A DNA stretch of 41,903 nt, from NCBI GenBank assembly GCA_023432005.1, contig JAEYVF010000060.1:1-41903 (forward strand). Direction: 5' to 3'. The DNA comes from Actinomycetes bacterium. GTDB taxonomy: Bacteria > Actinomycetota > Actinomycetes > Actinomycetales > Microbacteriaceae. A model generated the notes under the pieces. That model had not been told where the DNA came from, ran no database searches, and saw only the letters and a list, made by a program, of their open reading frames with translations. Below, in pieces: positions 24,517 to 31,553 of this stretch (the stretch's first letter is position 1; every line of letters starts with the position of its first letter). The translations under genes and the position numbers were made by a program.

Positions 24517-24750
24517 TTACTTGGCGCTGTCGTCCTCGGCGGCGGCTTCCTCGGCGTCGAGGCGGGCCGCGATGTCGGCGCGGTTGTTGACCCGGCGGAT
24601 GCGGCTGGTGAGGCTCACGAGCAGGAGGATCGTCGCGACGATGAGGCCGAGCGTCACCAGGAACCCCACGACGCCGGGCGTGACGAGGTTCGCGTCGACG
24701 CCGCTCGTCGGGCTGGGGGTGGGCGTCGCCACCCAGAGCAGATGCAGCAC
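24517..24750 (-). CDS. Small single-pass membrane protein
   Basis: A 77-aa protein with one strong membrane helix (GVVGFLVTLGLIVATILLLVSLTSRI, about 26-51) followed by a charged cytoplasmic tail (RRVNNRADIAARLDAEEAAAED). A GTG at 24750 with a GGAAAGGG ribosome-binding site 5 nt upstream decides the start. Related small proteins are, from memory, found next to the mycothiol S-conjugate amidase gene mca in other actinobacteria, but mca is absent here. The function is unknown. It is divergent from the DUF4307 gene. Confidence 0.8.
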   Translation of the reverse strand: MLHLLWVATPTPSPTSGVDANLVTPGVVGFLVTLGLIVATILLLVSLTSRIRRVNNRADIAARLDAEEAAAEDDSAK

Positions 24751-24810
24751 GGTCGCCCTTTCCGAAGCGCTTAACCTGGACTCAAGCGTAGTCGTCCCCC
24801 GGAGCACCCC

Positions 24811-25248
24811 ATGACCCAGAACCTCGACGAGCGGTACGGCCGCACCCCCGCCCACCGCGCCCGGATGCGGCTCTTCGCGATCGTCGCGGCGGCGGGTGTC
24901 GCGGTCGTGGTCGTCGCGTGGGTCATCTGGGTCGGGGTGCTCAGCCCGAGCGCCTCCCTCGAGGCGAAGGACGTGGGCTTCGCCGAGTTGAGCGACACCT
25001 CCGTCGAGGTGCGCTGGCAGCTCACCGCGTCCTCCGGCGCCGAGGTGTCGTGCGCCGTGAAGGCCGTGAGCGAGAAGCACGCCATCATCGGCTGGCGCAT
25101 CGTCGAGGTGCCCCCGTCGGAGCAGACGACGCGCCTCCTGAGCGCGACGCTCCGCACGAGCGAACAGGCCGTCGGCGGCTCCGTCTACCGCTGCTGGCTC
25201 ACGGACGACGCCGCCACCGCGGATGCGGTTCGGGCCGAACTGTCCTAA
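24811..25248 (+). CDS. DUF4307-family membrane-anchored protein
   Basis: A 145-aa protein of the actinobacterial DUF4307 family, of unknown function. A short cytoplasmic segment beginning with the family hallmark LDERYGR (about 5-11) is followed by one membrane helix (LFAIVAAAGVAVVVVAWVIWVGVL, about 21-44). The extracytoplasmic beta-rich domain has two cysteines (VSCAVKA, YRCWL) that may form a disulfide. It is upstream of greA, a neighbour recalled for this family in other actinobacteria. Confidence 0.88.
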   Translation: MTQNLDERYGRTPAHRARMRLFAIVAAAGVAVVVVAWVIWVGVLSPSASLEAKDVGFAELSDTSVEVRWQLTASSGAEVSCAVKAVSEKHAIIGWRIVEVPPSEQTTRLLSATLRTSEQAVGGSVYRCWLTDDAATADAVRAELS

Positions 25249-25251
25249 GCT
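25246..25251 (+). promoter_or_regulatory. Possible greA -10 box
   Basis: TAAGCT overlaps the DUF4307 stop codon (TAA). It would start a leader of about 58 nt that contains the strong hairpin at 25274-25296. Confidence 0.5.
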
Positions 25252-25273
25252 TTCCGGAACGCATCACCCTGTG

Positions 25274-25296
25274 GAGACCGGCCGAGTGCCGGTCTC
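25274..25296 (+). terminator. Terminator-like hairpin in the greA leader
   Basis: GAGACCGGC pairs perfectly with GCCGGTCTC around a 5-nt loop, followed by GATTGTTTG, which is T-rich for this genome. It lies 20 nt before the greA ATG and after the likely greA -10. It may end DUF4307 transcripts, act as an attenuator of greA, or both. Confidence 0.7.
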
Positions 25297-25316
25297 GATT
25301 GTTTGTGAGGAGCACC

Positions 25317-25802
25317 ATGCCCGAGACCACGACGTGGCTCACCCAGGAGTCCTACGACCGCCTCAAGGCGGAGCTGGCCGAGTTGGAGGGTCCCGCGCGC
25401 ATCGACATCGCCAAGAAGATCGAGGCGGCGCGCGAGGAAGGCGACCTCAAGGAGAACGGCGGATACCACGCCGCGAAGGACGAGCAGGGCAAGATCGAGG
25501 CGCGCATCCGCCTGCTCACCGGGCTGCTGCGCACCGCGATCGTCGGCGAGGCTCCGGCCTCCGACGGGACCGTCGCACCGGGAACCCTCGTGACCGCGAA
25601 GATCGCGGGAGACGAGTCGACGTTCCTGCTCGGCAACCGCGAGATCGCAGCCGACAACGACGACCTCGACGTCTACCCCGAGTCGAGCCCCATCGGGCAG
25701 GCGATTATCGGGCGCAAGACCGGTGACAAGCTCAGCTACACGGCCCCGAACGGCCGCGACATCGCCGTCGAGATCGTGAAGGTCGAGCCCTACGCGGGCT
25801 GA
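25317..25802 (+). CDS. greA: Transcription elongation factor GreA
   Basis: A 161-aa factor that rescues backtracked RNA polymerase by stimulating transcript cleavage. The N-terminal coiled coil (1-75) carries the acidic tip DLKENGGYHAAKDEQ (about 43-57), with the catalytic acidic residues in EEGD. The C-terminal FKBP-like domain ends with SPIGQAIIGRKTGD and the usual basic-hydrophobic tail. Length fits the family. A GTGAGGAG ribosome-binding site precedes the ATG. Its last 13 bp overlap the 3' end of the converging ArsR gene. Confidence 0.96.
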   Translation: MPETTTWLTQESYDRLKAELAELEGPARIDIAKKIEAAREEGDLKENGGYHAAKDEQGKIEARIRLLTGLLRTAIVGEAPASDGTVAPGTLVTAKIAGDESTFLLGNREIAADNDDLDVYPESSPIGQAIIGRKTGDKLSYTAPNGRDIAVEIVKVEPYAG

Positions 25803-26182
25803 GCCCTCTCCTCGCCTCGACGCTCGCGCTTGCCGCGGGCGACCTCGGTCGCGAGGGCGTCGAGCGGGTTGGCGAGCGGCGCGAGCGGATCGACGAGGGA
25901 CGTGAGCCACTCGCGCGCGACGTCGACGGCATCCGGGTCGAGCGCGTAGAGGCGACGCGTGCCCTCGGCGCGCACCGTCAGCAGCCCCGCGTCTCGCAGC
26001 ACGCGCAGGTGCTGCGAGACCGAGGGCTGCGAGATGGTGTGCGCGCGCTGCACACCCTCGACGAGCGCGCCCGCGGGCTGCTCCCCCGCCGCCGCGAGGC
26101 GCACGATGAGCCGCCGCACGGGGTCGCCAAGCGCCTCGAAGACGGGGTCCGCGTGCGCGATCGACTCGGGCACGGCGCTCAC
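25790..26182 (-). CDS. ArsR-family transcriptional regulator
   Basis: A 130-aa winged-helix regulator. The helix-turn-helix is clear (FEALGDPVRRLIVRLAA, then SQPSVSQHLRVLRDAGLLTVRAEGTRRLYAL, about 48-80). It lacks the ELCVCDL-type metal motif, so it is probably not a metal sensor. The GTG start overlaps the stop of the SRPBCC gene by 4 bp. Such pairs are common: an SRPBCC/AHSA1 protein with a co-transcribed ArsR regulator. The C-terminus overlaps the greA end on the other strand by 13 bp. Confidence 0.9.
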   Translation of the reverse strand: MSAVPESIAHADPVFEALGDPVRRLIVRLAAAGEQPAGALVEGVQRAHTISQPSVSQHLRVLRDAGLLTVRAEGTRRLYALDPDAVDVAREWLTSLVDPLAPLANPLDALATEVARGKRERRGEERAQPA

Positions 26183-26826
26183 GACTCGGGCGCCGCGGTC
26201 GTGTAGAAGGCGTAGGCGCCCTCGCCCGCCGCCCGCATGGCGTCCGGGTCCTCGCCCGCGGCGATCGCCGCATCCGTCCAGCCGTCGGCGGCGGCGCGGT
26301 AGAACGCGCGCCCCTCGTCGGTGAACGGCAGCTGCTCGGCCGCCTCGCCCGTGACGGTTTCGCCCGTCTCGACGTGCAGGCCGAGGCCCATGAGGGCGCC
26401 GTCCCAGCCGATGCCGACGGCGCCGGGACCGTAGGCCGACCAGAACTCCTCGGGCACGTGCGCCTCGTGCACCAGCTCGAGCTCGGTTCCGGATGCCGTG
26501 GGGGCGAGCGTGACGGTGACCCACGAGGGCGCGCCCATCATCTCCCACGTGATGTCGAAGCGGCGCGGGGCGTCGCAGCGCTCGACCGTGCCGGAGGCGT
26601 TGCCCGTGAGCTCGTAGCGGCCGCCGACGCGGAGGTCGCCGCTGATGGGCAGGAACCAGCGCGGGATGCGCTCGGCGTCGGTGAGGGCGTTCCACAGGTC
26701 GTCGGGCGTCGTCGCGTACTCGCGGCGGGCGACCGCGATGCGGGTAGGCGCGCCGTCGCGCTCCCCCGTGCGCAGCTCACGGGTGACGAGGCCGGCGACC
26801 TGTGCGGGGTTCTCGAGGAGGGTCAT
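26179..26826 (-). CDS. SRPBCC (AHSA1-like) domain protein
   Basis: A 215-aa START-like hydrophobic-pocket protein. The AHSA1 pattern is visible: ARREYATTPDDLWNALTDAERIPRWFLPISGDLRVGGRYEL, then GTVERCDAPRRFDITWE, and TELELVHEAHVPEEFWSAYGPGAVGIGWDGAL. A further alpha-helical tail (160-215) ends in a sequence shared with this subfamily. The ligand is unknown. The ATG at 26826 has an AAAGGA ribosome-binding site. It is co-transcribed with the ArsR regulator, which is probably its repressor; a candidate operator lies just upstream. Confidence 0.88.
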   Translation of the reverse strand: MTLLENPAQVAGLVTRELRTGERDGAPTRIAVARREYATTPDDLWNALTDAERIPRWFLPISGDLRVGGRYELTGNASGTVERCDAPRRFDITWEMMGAPSWVTVTLAPTASGTELELVHEAHVPEEFWSAYGPGAVGIGWDGALMGLGLHVETGETVTGEAAEQLPFTDEGRAFYRAAADGWTDAAIAAGEDPDAMRAAGEGAYAFYTTAAPES

Positions 26827-26841
26827 CGCCGCATCCTTTCT

Positions 26842-26857
26842 ATAGGTTGCGGCCTAT
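26842..26857. promoter_or_regulatory. Candidate ArsR operator
   Basis: ATAGG-N6-CCTAT is a 16-bp inverted repeat, 15 bp upstream of the SRPBCC start codon. It stands out as AT-rich against the surrounding GC-rich DNA. Confidence 0.5.
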
Positions 26858-26876
26858 GCTACCCCCGCGTCCCCGT

Positions 26877-26941
26877 CCGCGAAAGTACGTACTTTTTGCG
26901 AAAACGGCGACCTTCGGGCCGAAAAGTACGTACTCTCGCGG
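26877..26941. repeat. Long inverted repeat carrying two AGTACGTACT palindromes
   Basis: The arms at 26877-26896 and 26922-26941 match over 20 bp with one mismatch (pattern CCGCGA, A or G, then AGTACGTACTTTT). Each arm contains the perfect 10-bp palindrome AGTACGTACT (26884-26893 and 26925-26934), 41 bp apart. It lies between the ilvA stop and the ArsR/SRPBCC promoter. It could be a two-site operator, a terminator of ilvA, or a dispersed palindromic element. Confidence 0.75.
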
Positions 26942-26950
26942 ACCCGCGGG

Positions 26951-28183
26951 TCAGGCGTCGACGCGCGGCCGGTAGCCGGCCTCGCGCAGGCGACGCAGCA
27001 CGAGCTCCGCGTGCTCGGCGCCGCGCGTCTCCATGTGGATCTCGATCTCCACCTCGCTGATGTTGAGACCGACCCCGTGCCGCGTGTGCAGCACCTCGAC
27101 GACGTTCGCGTTCGCCTCCGCGATGAGCTCGGCGATGCGCGCGAGCTGACCGGGGCGGTCGGGAAGCGGGATGTTGACCTTCAGGTAGCGATGAGACGCC
27201 GCGAGACCGCGGCCGATGACGCGCTCCATGACCATCGGGTCGATGTTGCCGCCCGAGAGCAGGATCACGGTCGGGCCCTCGAGGGCGAGACGCCCCGAGA
27301 GCACCGCGGCCGTGCCCACGGCGCCGGCAGGCTCCACGACGAGCTTCGCGCGCTCGAGCAGCACGACGAGCGCCTGCGCGACGTCGTCATCCGGAACCGT
27401 CACGACGGTGTCGACCGCCTCGCGCACGATCGCGAAGTTGAGCTCGCCCGGCTTGCCCACCGCGATGCCGTCGGCGATCGTCGGCGAGGTCGGGATGGCG
27501 CACGGCTCTCCCGCCTCGAGCGAGGGCGGGTAGGCGGCCGCGTTCTCGGCCTGCACGCCCACGACCCGCACGCGGCGACCGAGCTCCGGCTCGAGCTGCG
27601 CGAACGCCGACGCGATGCCCGCGATGAGCCCGCCCCCGCCGATCGGCACGACGACGTTCGCGACGGCGGGCACCTGATCGAGGATCTCGAGCGCGAGCCC
27701 GCCCTGACCGGCCACGACATCCGGGTGGTCGAAGGGCGGGATGAGCACGGCGCCCGTGCGCTCGGCGAACTCGGCGGCCGCCTGAAGCGTCTCGTCGACG
27801 ACGTGTCCGTGCAGCACGACGTCGGCGCCGTAGTCGCGCGTGGCCTGCAGCTTCGGGAGCGCGACGCCGATCGGCATGAAGATCGTCGCCGCGATGCCGA
27901 GCTCGCGTGCCGCGAGCGCGACGCCTTGCGCGTGGTTGCCGGCGGAGGCCGCGACGACTCCGCGCTCGCGCTCCTCCGGCGTGAGCTGCGAGAGGCGGTT
28001 GTAGGCCCCCCGGATCTTGTACGACCCGGTGCGCTGGAGGTTCTCCGCCTTGAGGTGCACGGGCGAGCCCACGACCTCCGAGAGGAAGCGCGAGAACTCC
28101 ATCGGCGTCACGACGGCGACCTCGGCCGCGCGCGCCCGCGCGGCACGGATCTCGGCGAGGGAGGGTCCGGGCAGCTCAGTCAC
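26951..28183 (-). CDS. ilvA: Threonine ammonia-lyase (threonine dehydratase)
   Basis: A 410-aa PLP enzyme that deaminates threonine to 2-oxobutanoate, the first step toward isoleucine. The PLP lysine is K56 in RTGSYKIRGAYNRL. SAGNHAQGVA, the glycine-rich phosphate loop IGGGGLIAG and LSGGNID follow. A single C-terminal ACT-like domain (about 330-410: VNIPLPDRPGQLARIAELI) suggests amino-acid regulation, as in the shorter ilvA/tdcB-type proteins. The GTG at 28183 overlaps the upstream gene by 8 bp and has a GAGAGG ribosome-binding site; an ATG at 28216 would add 11 residues but has no such site. Confidence 0.93.
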   Translation of the reverse strand: MTELPGPSLAEIRAARARAAEVAVVTPMEFSRFLSEVVGSPVHLKAENLQRTGSYKIRGAYNRLSQLTPEERERGVVAASAGNHAQGVALAARELGIAATIFMPIGVALPKLQATRDYGADVVLHGHVVDETLQAAAEFAERTGAVLIPPFDHPDVVAGQGGLALEILDQVPAVANVVVPIGGGGLIAGIASAFAQLEPELGRRVRVVGVQAENAAAYPPSLEAGEPCAIPTSPTIADGIAVGKPGELNFAIVREAVDTVVTVPDDDVAQALVVLLERAKLVVEPAGAVGTAAVLSGRLALEGPTVILLSGGNIDPMVMERVIGRGLAASHRYLKVNIPLPDRPGQLARIAELIAEANANVVEVLHTRHGVGLNISEVEIEIHMETRGAEHAELVLRRLREAGYRPRVDA

Positions 28184-29366
28184 GGGCGATGCGGCCTCTC
28201 GTGGGTGGGACGACATCCGCGACCGACGGATGCGGGTTCGTGCGCCACTCGCCCCGCGCGATGTAGACGATCATGGCGTTGAGTGTGGCCACGAGGGGAA
28301 CGGCGAACAGGGCTCCCGGGATGCCGGCGAGGAAACCGCCCGCCGCGACGACGATGACGACCGCGAGGGGGTGCACCTTGACGGCGTTGCCGACGAGGAA
28401 CGGCTGCAGCACGTGGCCCTCGAGCTGCTGCACGCCGATGACGATGAGCAGCATGACGAACGCCTGCCACGGGCCCATGAAGACGAGGGCGATGAACACC
28501 GCGAGCGCACCCGAGACGACGGCGCCGACGACGGGGATGAAGGAGCCGAGGAAGACGAGGATCGCGATCGGCACGACGAGCGGGAACCCGTCGTAGAAGA
28601 GACCGAGGATGAAGGCGCCGAGGCCGATCCCGACGGCGTCGATGAACGCGACGAGCACCTGCACGCGCACGAATGTCGAGAGCGTGATCCATCCTGCCTC
28701 GCCGCCGCCGATGAGCGCAGCCCGCGCCTTGCGCGGGAAGATGCGCACGACCCAGTGCCAGATGCCGCGCCCGTCGATCAGGATGAAGAGCGTCGCGAAC
28801 AGCACGAGGAGGAAGCCCGCGAGGAAGTGGCCGAGTCCGCTGCTCACCGAGAGGGCGCCCGTCCACAGCGAGCTCGAGTCGGCCTGCAGCGCCTCGATGA
28901 ACTGGTCCGCCCAGTTCTGGATGTCGGCTTCCGAGAGGTGCAGCGGCGACTCGAGCAGCCAGGCCTTGAGCTCCTCCCAGCGCTCGAGCGTCTGCGCCTG
29001 GAGAGCCGGGTAGCCGCTGATGACGGTACGGACCGTGAGCCAGATGAGCCCGGCGATGATCGCGAGGACGCCGACCTCGCTCACGGCGATCGCGAGCCAC
29101 CTCGGCCAGCGATGCCTCTGCAGCCAGTTCGAGAACGGCACGAGCAGCGCGGCGAGCAGCATCGCGACCATGAGCGGCACGACGATGTAGCGCAACTGGA
29201 TGACGAGGAAGATGACGAGGGCTGCGACGCCGGCGATGACGAGCAGGCGCCACGACCACGCGGCGGCGATCCTCATCCCGGCGGGCATGGCATCCGCCAC
29301 GCGCGCGTCGACCGCGCGGCGTGCCTCCTCGTCGCGAGCGCGTTCGCTGCGGAATCCGAAGGCCAT
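28176..29366 (-). CDS. AI-2E/PerM-family membrane transporter
   Basis: A 396-aa protein of the AI-2E transporter (PerM/TqsA) family. About eight membrane segments are visible, beginning at WRLLVIAGVAALVIFLVI (about 39-57). A soluble loop of roughly 80 residues lies in the middle (LQAQTLERWEELKAWLLESPLHLSEADIQ...). The conserved C-terminal half contains FVRVQVLVAFIDAVGIGLGAFILG, GSFIPVVGAVVSG and QQLEGHVLQPFLVGNAVKVHPL. Substrates in this family are varied and often unknown. A TAGACT box lies 6 nt before the ATG. It overlaps the ilvA start, so the two form an operon. Confidence 0.92.
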   Translation of the reverse strand: MAFGFRSERARDEEARRAVDARVADAMPAGMRIAAAWSWRLLVIAGVAALVIFLVIQLRYIVVPLMVAMLLAALLVPFSNWLQRHRWPRWLAIAVSEVGVLAIIAGLIWLTVRTVISGYPALQAQTLERWEELKAWLLESPLHLSEADIQNWADQFIEALQADSSSLWTGALSVSSGLGHFLAGFLLVLFATLFILIDGRGIWHWVVRIFPRKARAALIGGGEAGWITLSTFVRVQVLVAFIDAVGIGLGAFILGLFYDGFPLVVPIAILVFLGSFIPVVGAVVSGALAVFIALVFMGPWQAFVMLLIVIGVQQLEGHVLQPFLVGNAVKVHPLAVVIVVAAGGFLAGIPGALFAVPLVATLNAMIVYIARGEWRTNPHPSVADVVPPTRGRIARD

Positions 29367-29372
29367 TCGCCA

Positions 29373-29378
29373 AGTCTA
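29373..29378 (-). promoter_or_regulatory. AI-2E gene -10 box, leaderless start
   Basis: TAGACT on the minus strand is followed by 6 nt (TGGCGA) and the ATG, so the AI-2E/ilvA operon probably begins as a leaderless transcript. Confidence 0.55.
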
Positions 29379-29395
29379 GAGACCACGTATTCCCA

Positions 29396-29463
29396 CGAGC
29401 GCTACCGGATCCGGCCAGCGCGGTCGCCGCACCGGCAGCCGTCGCCGGATCCGGTAGCGCTCG
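29396..29463. repeat. 20-bp perfect inverted repeat with two CCGGATCCGG cores
   Basis: Bases 29396-29415 and 29444-29463 are exact reverse complements over 20 bp, separated by 28 bp. Each arm contains the 10-bp palindrome CCGGATCCGG flanked by the AGCGCTA word. It lies between the divergent AI-2E and YcaQ-like genes, upstream of both -10 boxes. It may be an operator pair or a cruciform-forming element. Confidence 0.8.
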
Positions 29464-29480
29464 CGGTCGGTGGTGAACGC

Positions 29481-29486
29481 TAGGGT
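29481..29486 (+). promoter_or_regulatory. ycaQ-like gene -10 box, leaderless start
   Basis: TAGGGT is followed by 7 nt and the GTG at 29494. This supports GTG 29494 over in-frame GTG codons at 29470 and 29473. Confidence 0.5.
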
Positions 29487-29493
29487 CACTCGG

Positions 29494-30726
29494 GTGGCCG
29501 ACAGCATCTCCCCCGCCGCCGCGCGCCGGATCGCCCTCGCCGCGCAGGGGTTCGGGCGTCCGCGACCGGATGCCGTGGGAACGCGACAGCTCAACCTCCT
29601 GTTCGAGCGCATCGGCCTGCTGCAGCTCGACTCCGTCAACGTGCTCGAGCGCAGCCACTACCTGCCCGTGTTCGCACGGCTCGGCGCCTACGACAAGGCG
29701 CTCCTCGACCGGCTGACCTTCGCGAAGAAGGGCCCCTACCGCGAGTACTGGGCGCACGAGGCCGCCCTCATCCCGCTCGACGACTGGCCGCTGTTCAGGT
29801 TCCGCATGCAGGACTTCCGCGACTACTACGCGCGCGCCGCCGACCCGTGGCTCGCCGCCCACGCCGACACCCTCGCGTGGCTGCGGTCGGAGCTCGCCGA
29901 GAAGGGGCCGCTTCCGGCGTCGAGGATCGAGCGCGACGCGGCGGCGCCCCGGCGCGGCAGCTGGTGGGAGTGGGACGAGGTCAAGCGCGGCCTCGAGCGC
30001 ATGTTCCGCGTCGGCGACGTCGTCTCGGCGGGGCGCTCGGGCTTCGAGCGCACCTACGCCCTGCCCGAACACGTGATGCCGGAGGGCCTCTGGGAGCGCG
30101 AGGTGACGCGCGAGGAGGCCGTTCACCAGCTCATGGAGCGCGCCGCTCGTGCGCACGGCATCGGCACACTCTCCGACCTCGCCGACTACTACCGCCTCAA
30201 GACGGCCGACGCGAAGCCCGCGCTCGAGCGCCTCGTCGACGAGGGCGTCGTCCGCCGCGTCGAGGTGCCGGGCTGGAAGAAGGCGGCGTTCCTGCACCGC
30301 GATGCCCGCATCCCTCGGCGCATCGAGACGACCGCGCTTCTGAGCCCCTTCGACCCCGTCGTGTGGGAGCGCGAGCGGGCGCTGCGCATGTTCGGCTTCC
30401 ACTACCGCATCGAGATCTACACGCCCGCGGCGAAGCGCGTGTACGGCTACTACACACTGCCCGTGCTCGTCGACGAGGCGCTCGTCGGCCGCATCGACCT
30501 CAAGAACGACCGCAAGCGCGGCGTGCTGCGCGTGCAGTCCGCGTGGCGCGAGGAGGGGGTGACGGATGCCGTGGTCGAGCGCATCGTGCCGGCGCTGCGT
30601 GAGCTCGCCGCATGGCAGGGCCTCGGCGAGCTCGAGGTCGTCGACCGCGGCGACCTCGCGCGCGCGATCGCCGCGGAGGCTCAGGTGCCGCTCGTCGACC
30701 AGCCGATCTCGGTCACGACGGGGTAG
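29494..30726 (+). CDS. YcaQ-like DNA glycosylase (HTH_42 family)
   Basis: A 410-aa winged-helix protein of the AlkZ/YcaQ superfamily, which removes alkylated or cross-linked bases from DNA. The catalytic-type motif QLD is visible at Q44-L45-D46 (GLLQLDSVNVLERSHYLP). QxD marks the YcaQ-like branch, whose E. coli member unhooks interstrand crosslinks; the AlkZ branch has QxQ. Other family blocks are YREYWAHEAALIP (about 87-99), RRGSWWEWDEVKRGLE and the C-terminal LLSPFDPVVWERERALRMFGFHYRIEIY. The last 46 bp overlap the 3' end of the converging EEP gene. Confidence 0.9.
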   Translation: MADSISPAAARRIALAAQGFGRPRPDAVGTRQLNLLFERIGLLQLDSVNVLERSHYLPVFARLGAYDKALLDRLTFAKKGPYREYWAHEAALIPLDDWPLFRFRMQDFRDYYARAADPWLAAHADTLAWLRSELAEKGPLPASRIERDAAAPRRGSWWEWDEVKRGLERMFRVGDVVSAGRSGFERTYALPEHVMPEGLWEREVTREEAVHQLMERAARAHGIGTLSDLADYYRLKTADAKPALERLVDEGVVRRVEVPGWKKAAFLHRDARIPRRIETTALLSPFDPVVWERERALRMFGFHYRIEIYTPAAKRVYGYYTLPVLVDEALVGRIDLKNDRKRGVLRVQSAWREEGVTDAVVERIVPALRELAAWQGLGELEVVDRGDLARAIAAEAQVPLVDQPISVTTG

Positions 30727-31481
30727 TGATCCGAGGGCGGCAGGCCGCCCGGCTCGTCGCGTACGATCCACGTGCGACGCGCCCGCGCCCCGAGATACCC
30801 GGGCGTGAAGAGGATGTGATCGATGCGCCTGTCGTACTGATCGACGGCCTCGGGGGGCGCGAAGCGGTTGGTGGAGCTGAGGGTGCGCGGGTCGGCGCCC
30901 TCGTCTGCCGCATCCCATGCGTCGAGCAGCAGCACGCCCTTCAGCGGCTGCTGGCTGCGGTCGTAGTTGAGGTCGGCGAGCAGCAGACTCGGCAGGGCGC
31001 GTGAGGACGCGTCCTCGCGCACGAGGCGCTGGAGCGCCGCGACCTGCAGGGTCGTCTCGACCGTGCGATCCGGTTCCCAGCTCGTCGCGCCGACGACGAC
31101 CCGCAGCGGGCCCTCCGGATGCGCGACGCGCGCGAGCAGGGCGGCATTGTCCCGGCCCTCGCTCGGCAGCGCGGCCCGCAGGATGCGCGTGATCGGCCAC
31201 CGGCTCACGAGCCCGAGCCCCATGGCGACGTTCTCCTGCTCCGCGTACTCGGCGGGCTCGGGCGCGGGTGGCAGACCCGTCGGCACGAACGCCGCGTGGC
31301 CGCCGAGCTCCTCGGCGATCGCGTCGGCCTGCGTGCGCTCCGCCTCCGCCCAGCACTCCTGGATGCCGAGCAGGTCGGGCTCCTGCTCGCGCACGACCTG
31401 CAGGATCCCCACCTGGCGTTCGGCCCAGTTGCCGCCGAAGCGCCACCAGGTGTTCCAGGTCATCGCGCGCAGGGTGCCCAC
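30681..31481 (-). CDS. Endonuclease/exonuclease/phosphatase-family protein
   Basis: A 266-aa protein of the EEP fold. The metal and catalytic motifs are in order: MTWNTWWRFGGNW (N at about 10), LLGIQECW (metal-binding Glu), LLLADLNYD (D and N), and the final SDHYPVV (D and H). Whether it cuts DNA, RNA or a small phosphate ester cannot be told; its place opposite a DNA glycosylase gene makes a repair nuclease worth considering. The GTG at 31481 is preferred because a TAGCGT box lies 7 nt upstream; a GTG at 31490 would add three residues. Confidence 0.86.
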   Translation of the reverse strand: MGTLRAMTWNTWWRFGGNWAERQVGILQVVREQEPDLLGIQECWAEAERTQADAIAEELGGHAAFVPTGLPPAPEPAEYAEQENVAMGLGLVSRWPITRILRAALPSEGRDNAALLARVAHPEGPLRVVVGATSWEPDRTVETTLQVAALQRLVREDASSRALPSLLLADLNYDRSQQPLKGVLLLDAWDAADEGADPRTLSSTNRFAPPEAVDQYDRRIDHILFTPGYLGARARRTWIVRDEPGGLPPSDHYPVVTEIGWSTSGT

Positions 31482-31488
31482 CTCCTGC

Positions 31489-31494
31489 ACGCTA
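31489..31494 (-). promoter_or_regulatory. EEP gene -10 box, leaderless start
   Basis: TAGCGT on the minus strand lies 7 nt before the GTG at 31481, the same arrangement as other genes here. Confidence 0.4.
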
Positions 31495-31553
31495 CGCCCC
31501 TCCGCACGCGAGCTGAACCTCGCACGGGTGGGGCCGCGTGGTCCGCGTGCCGC

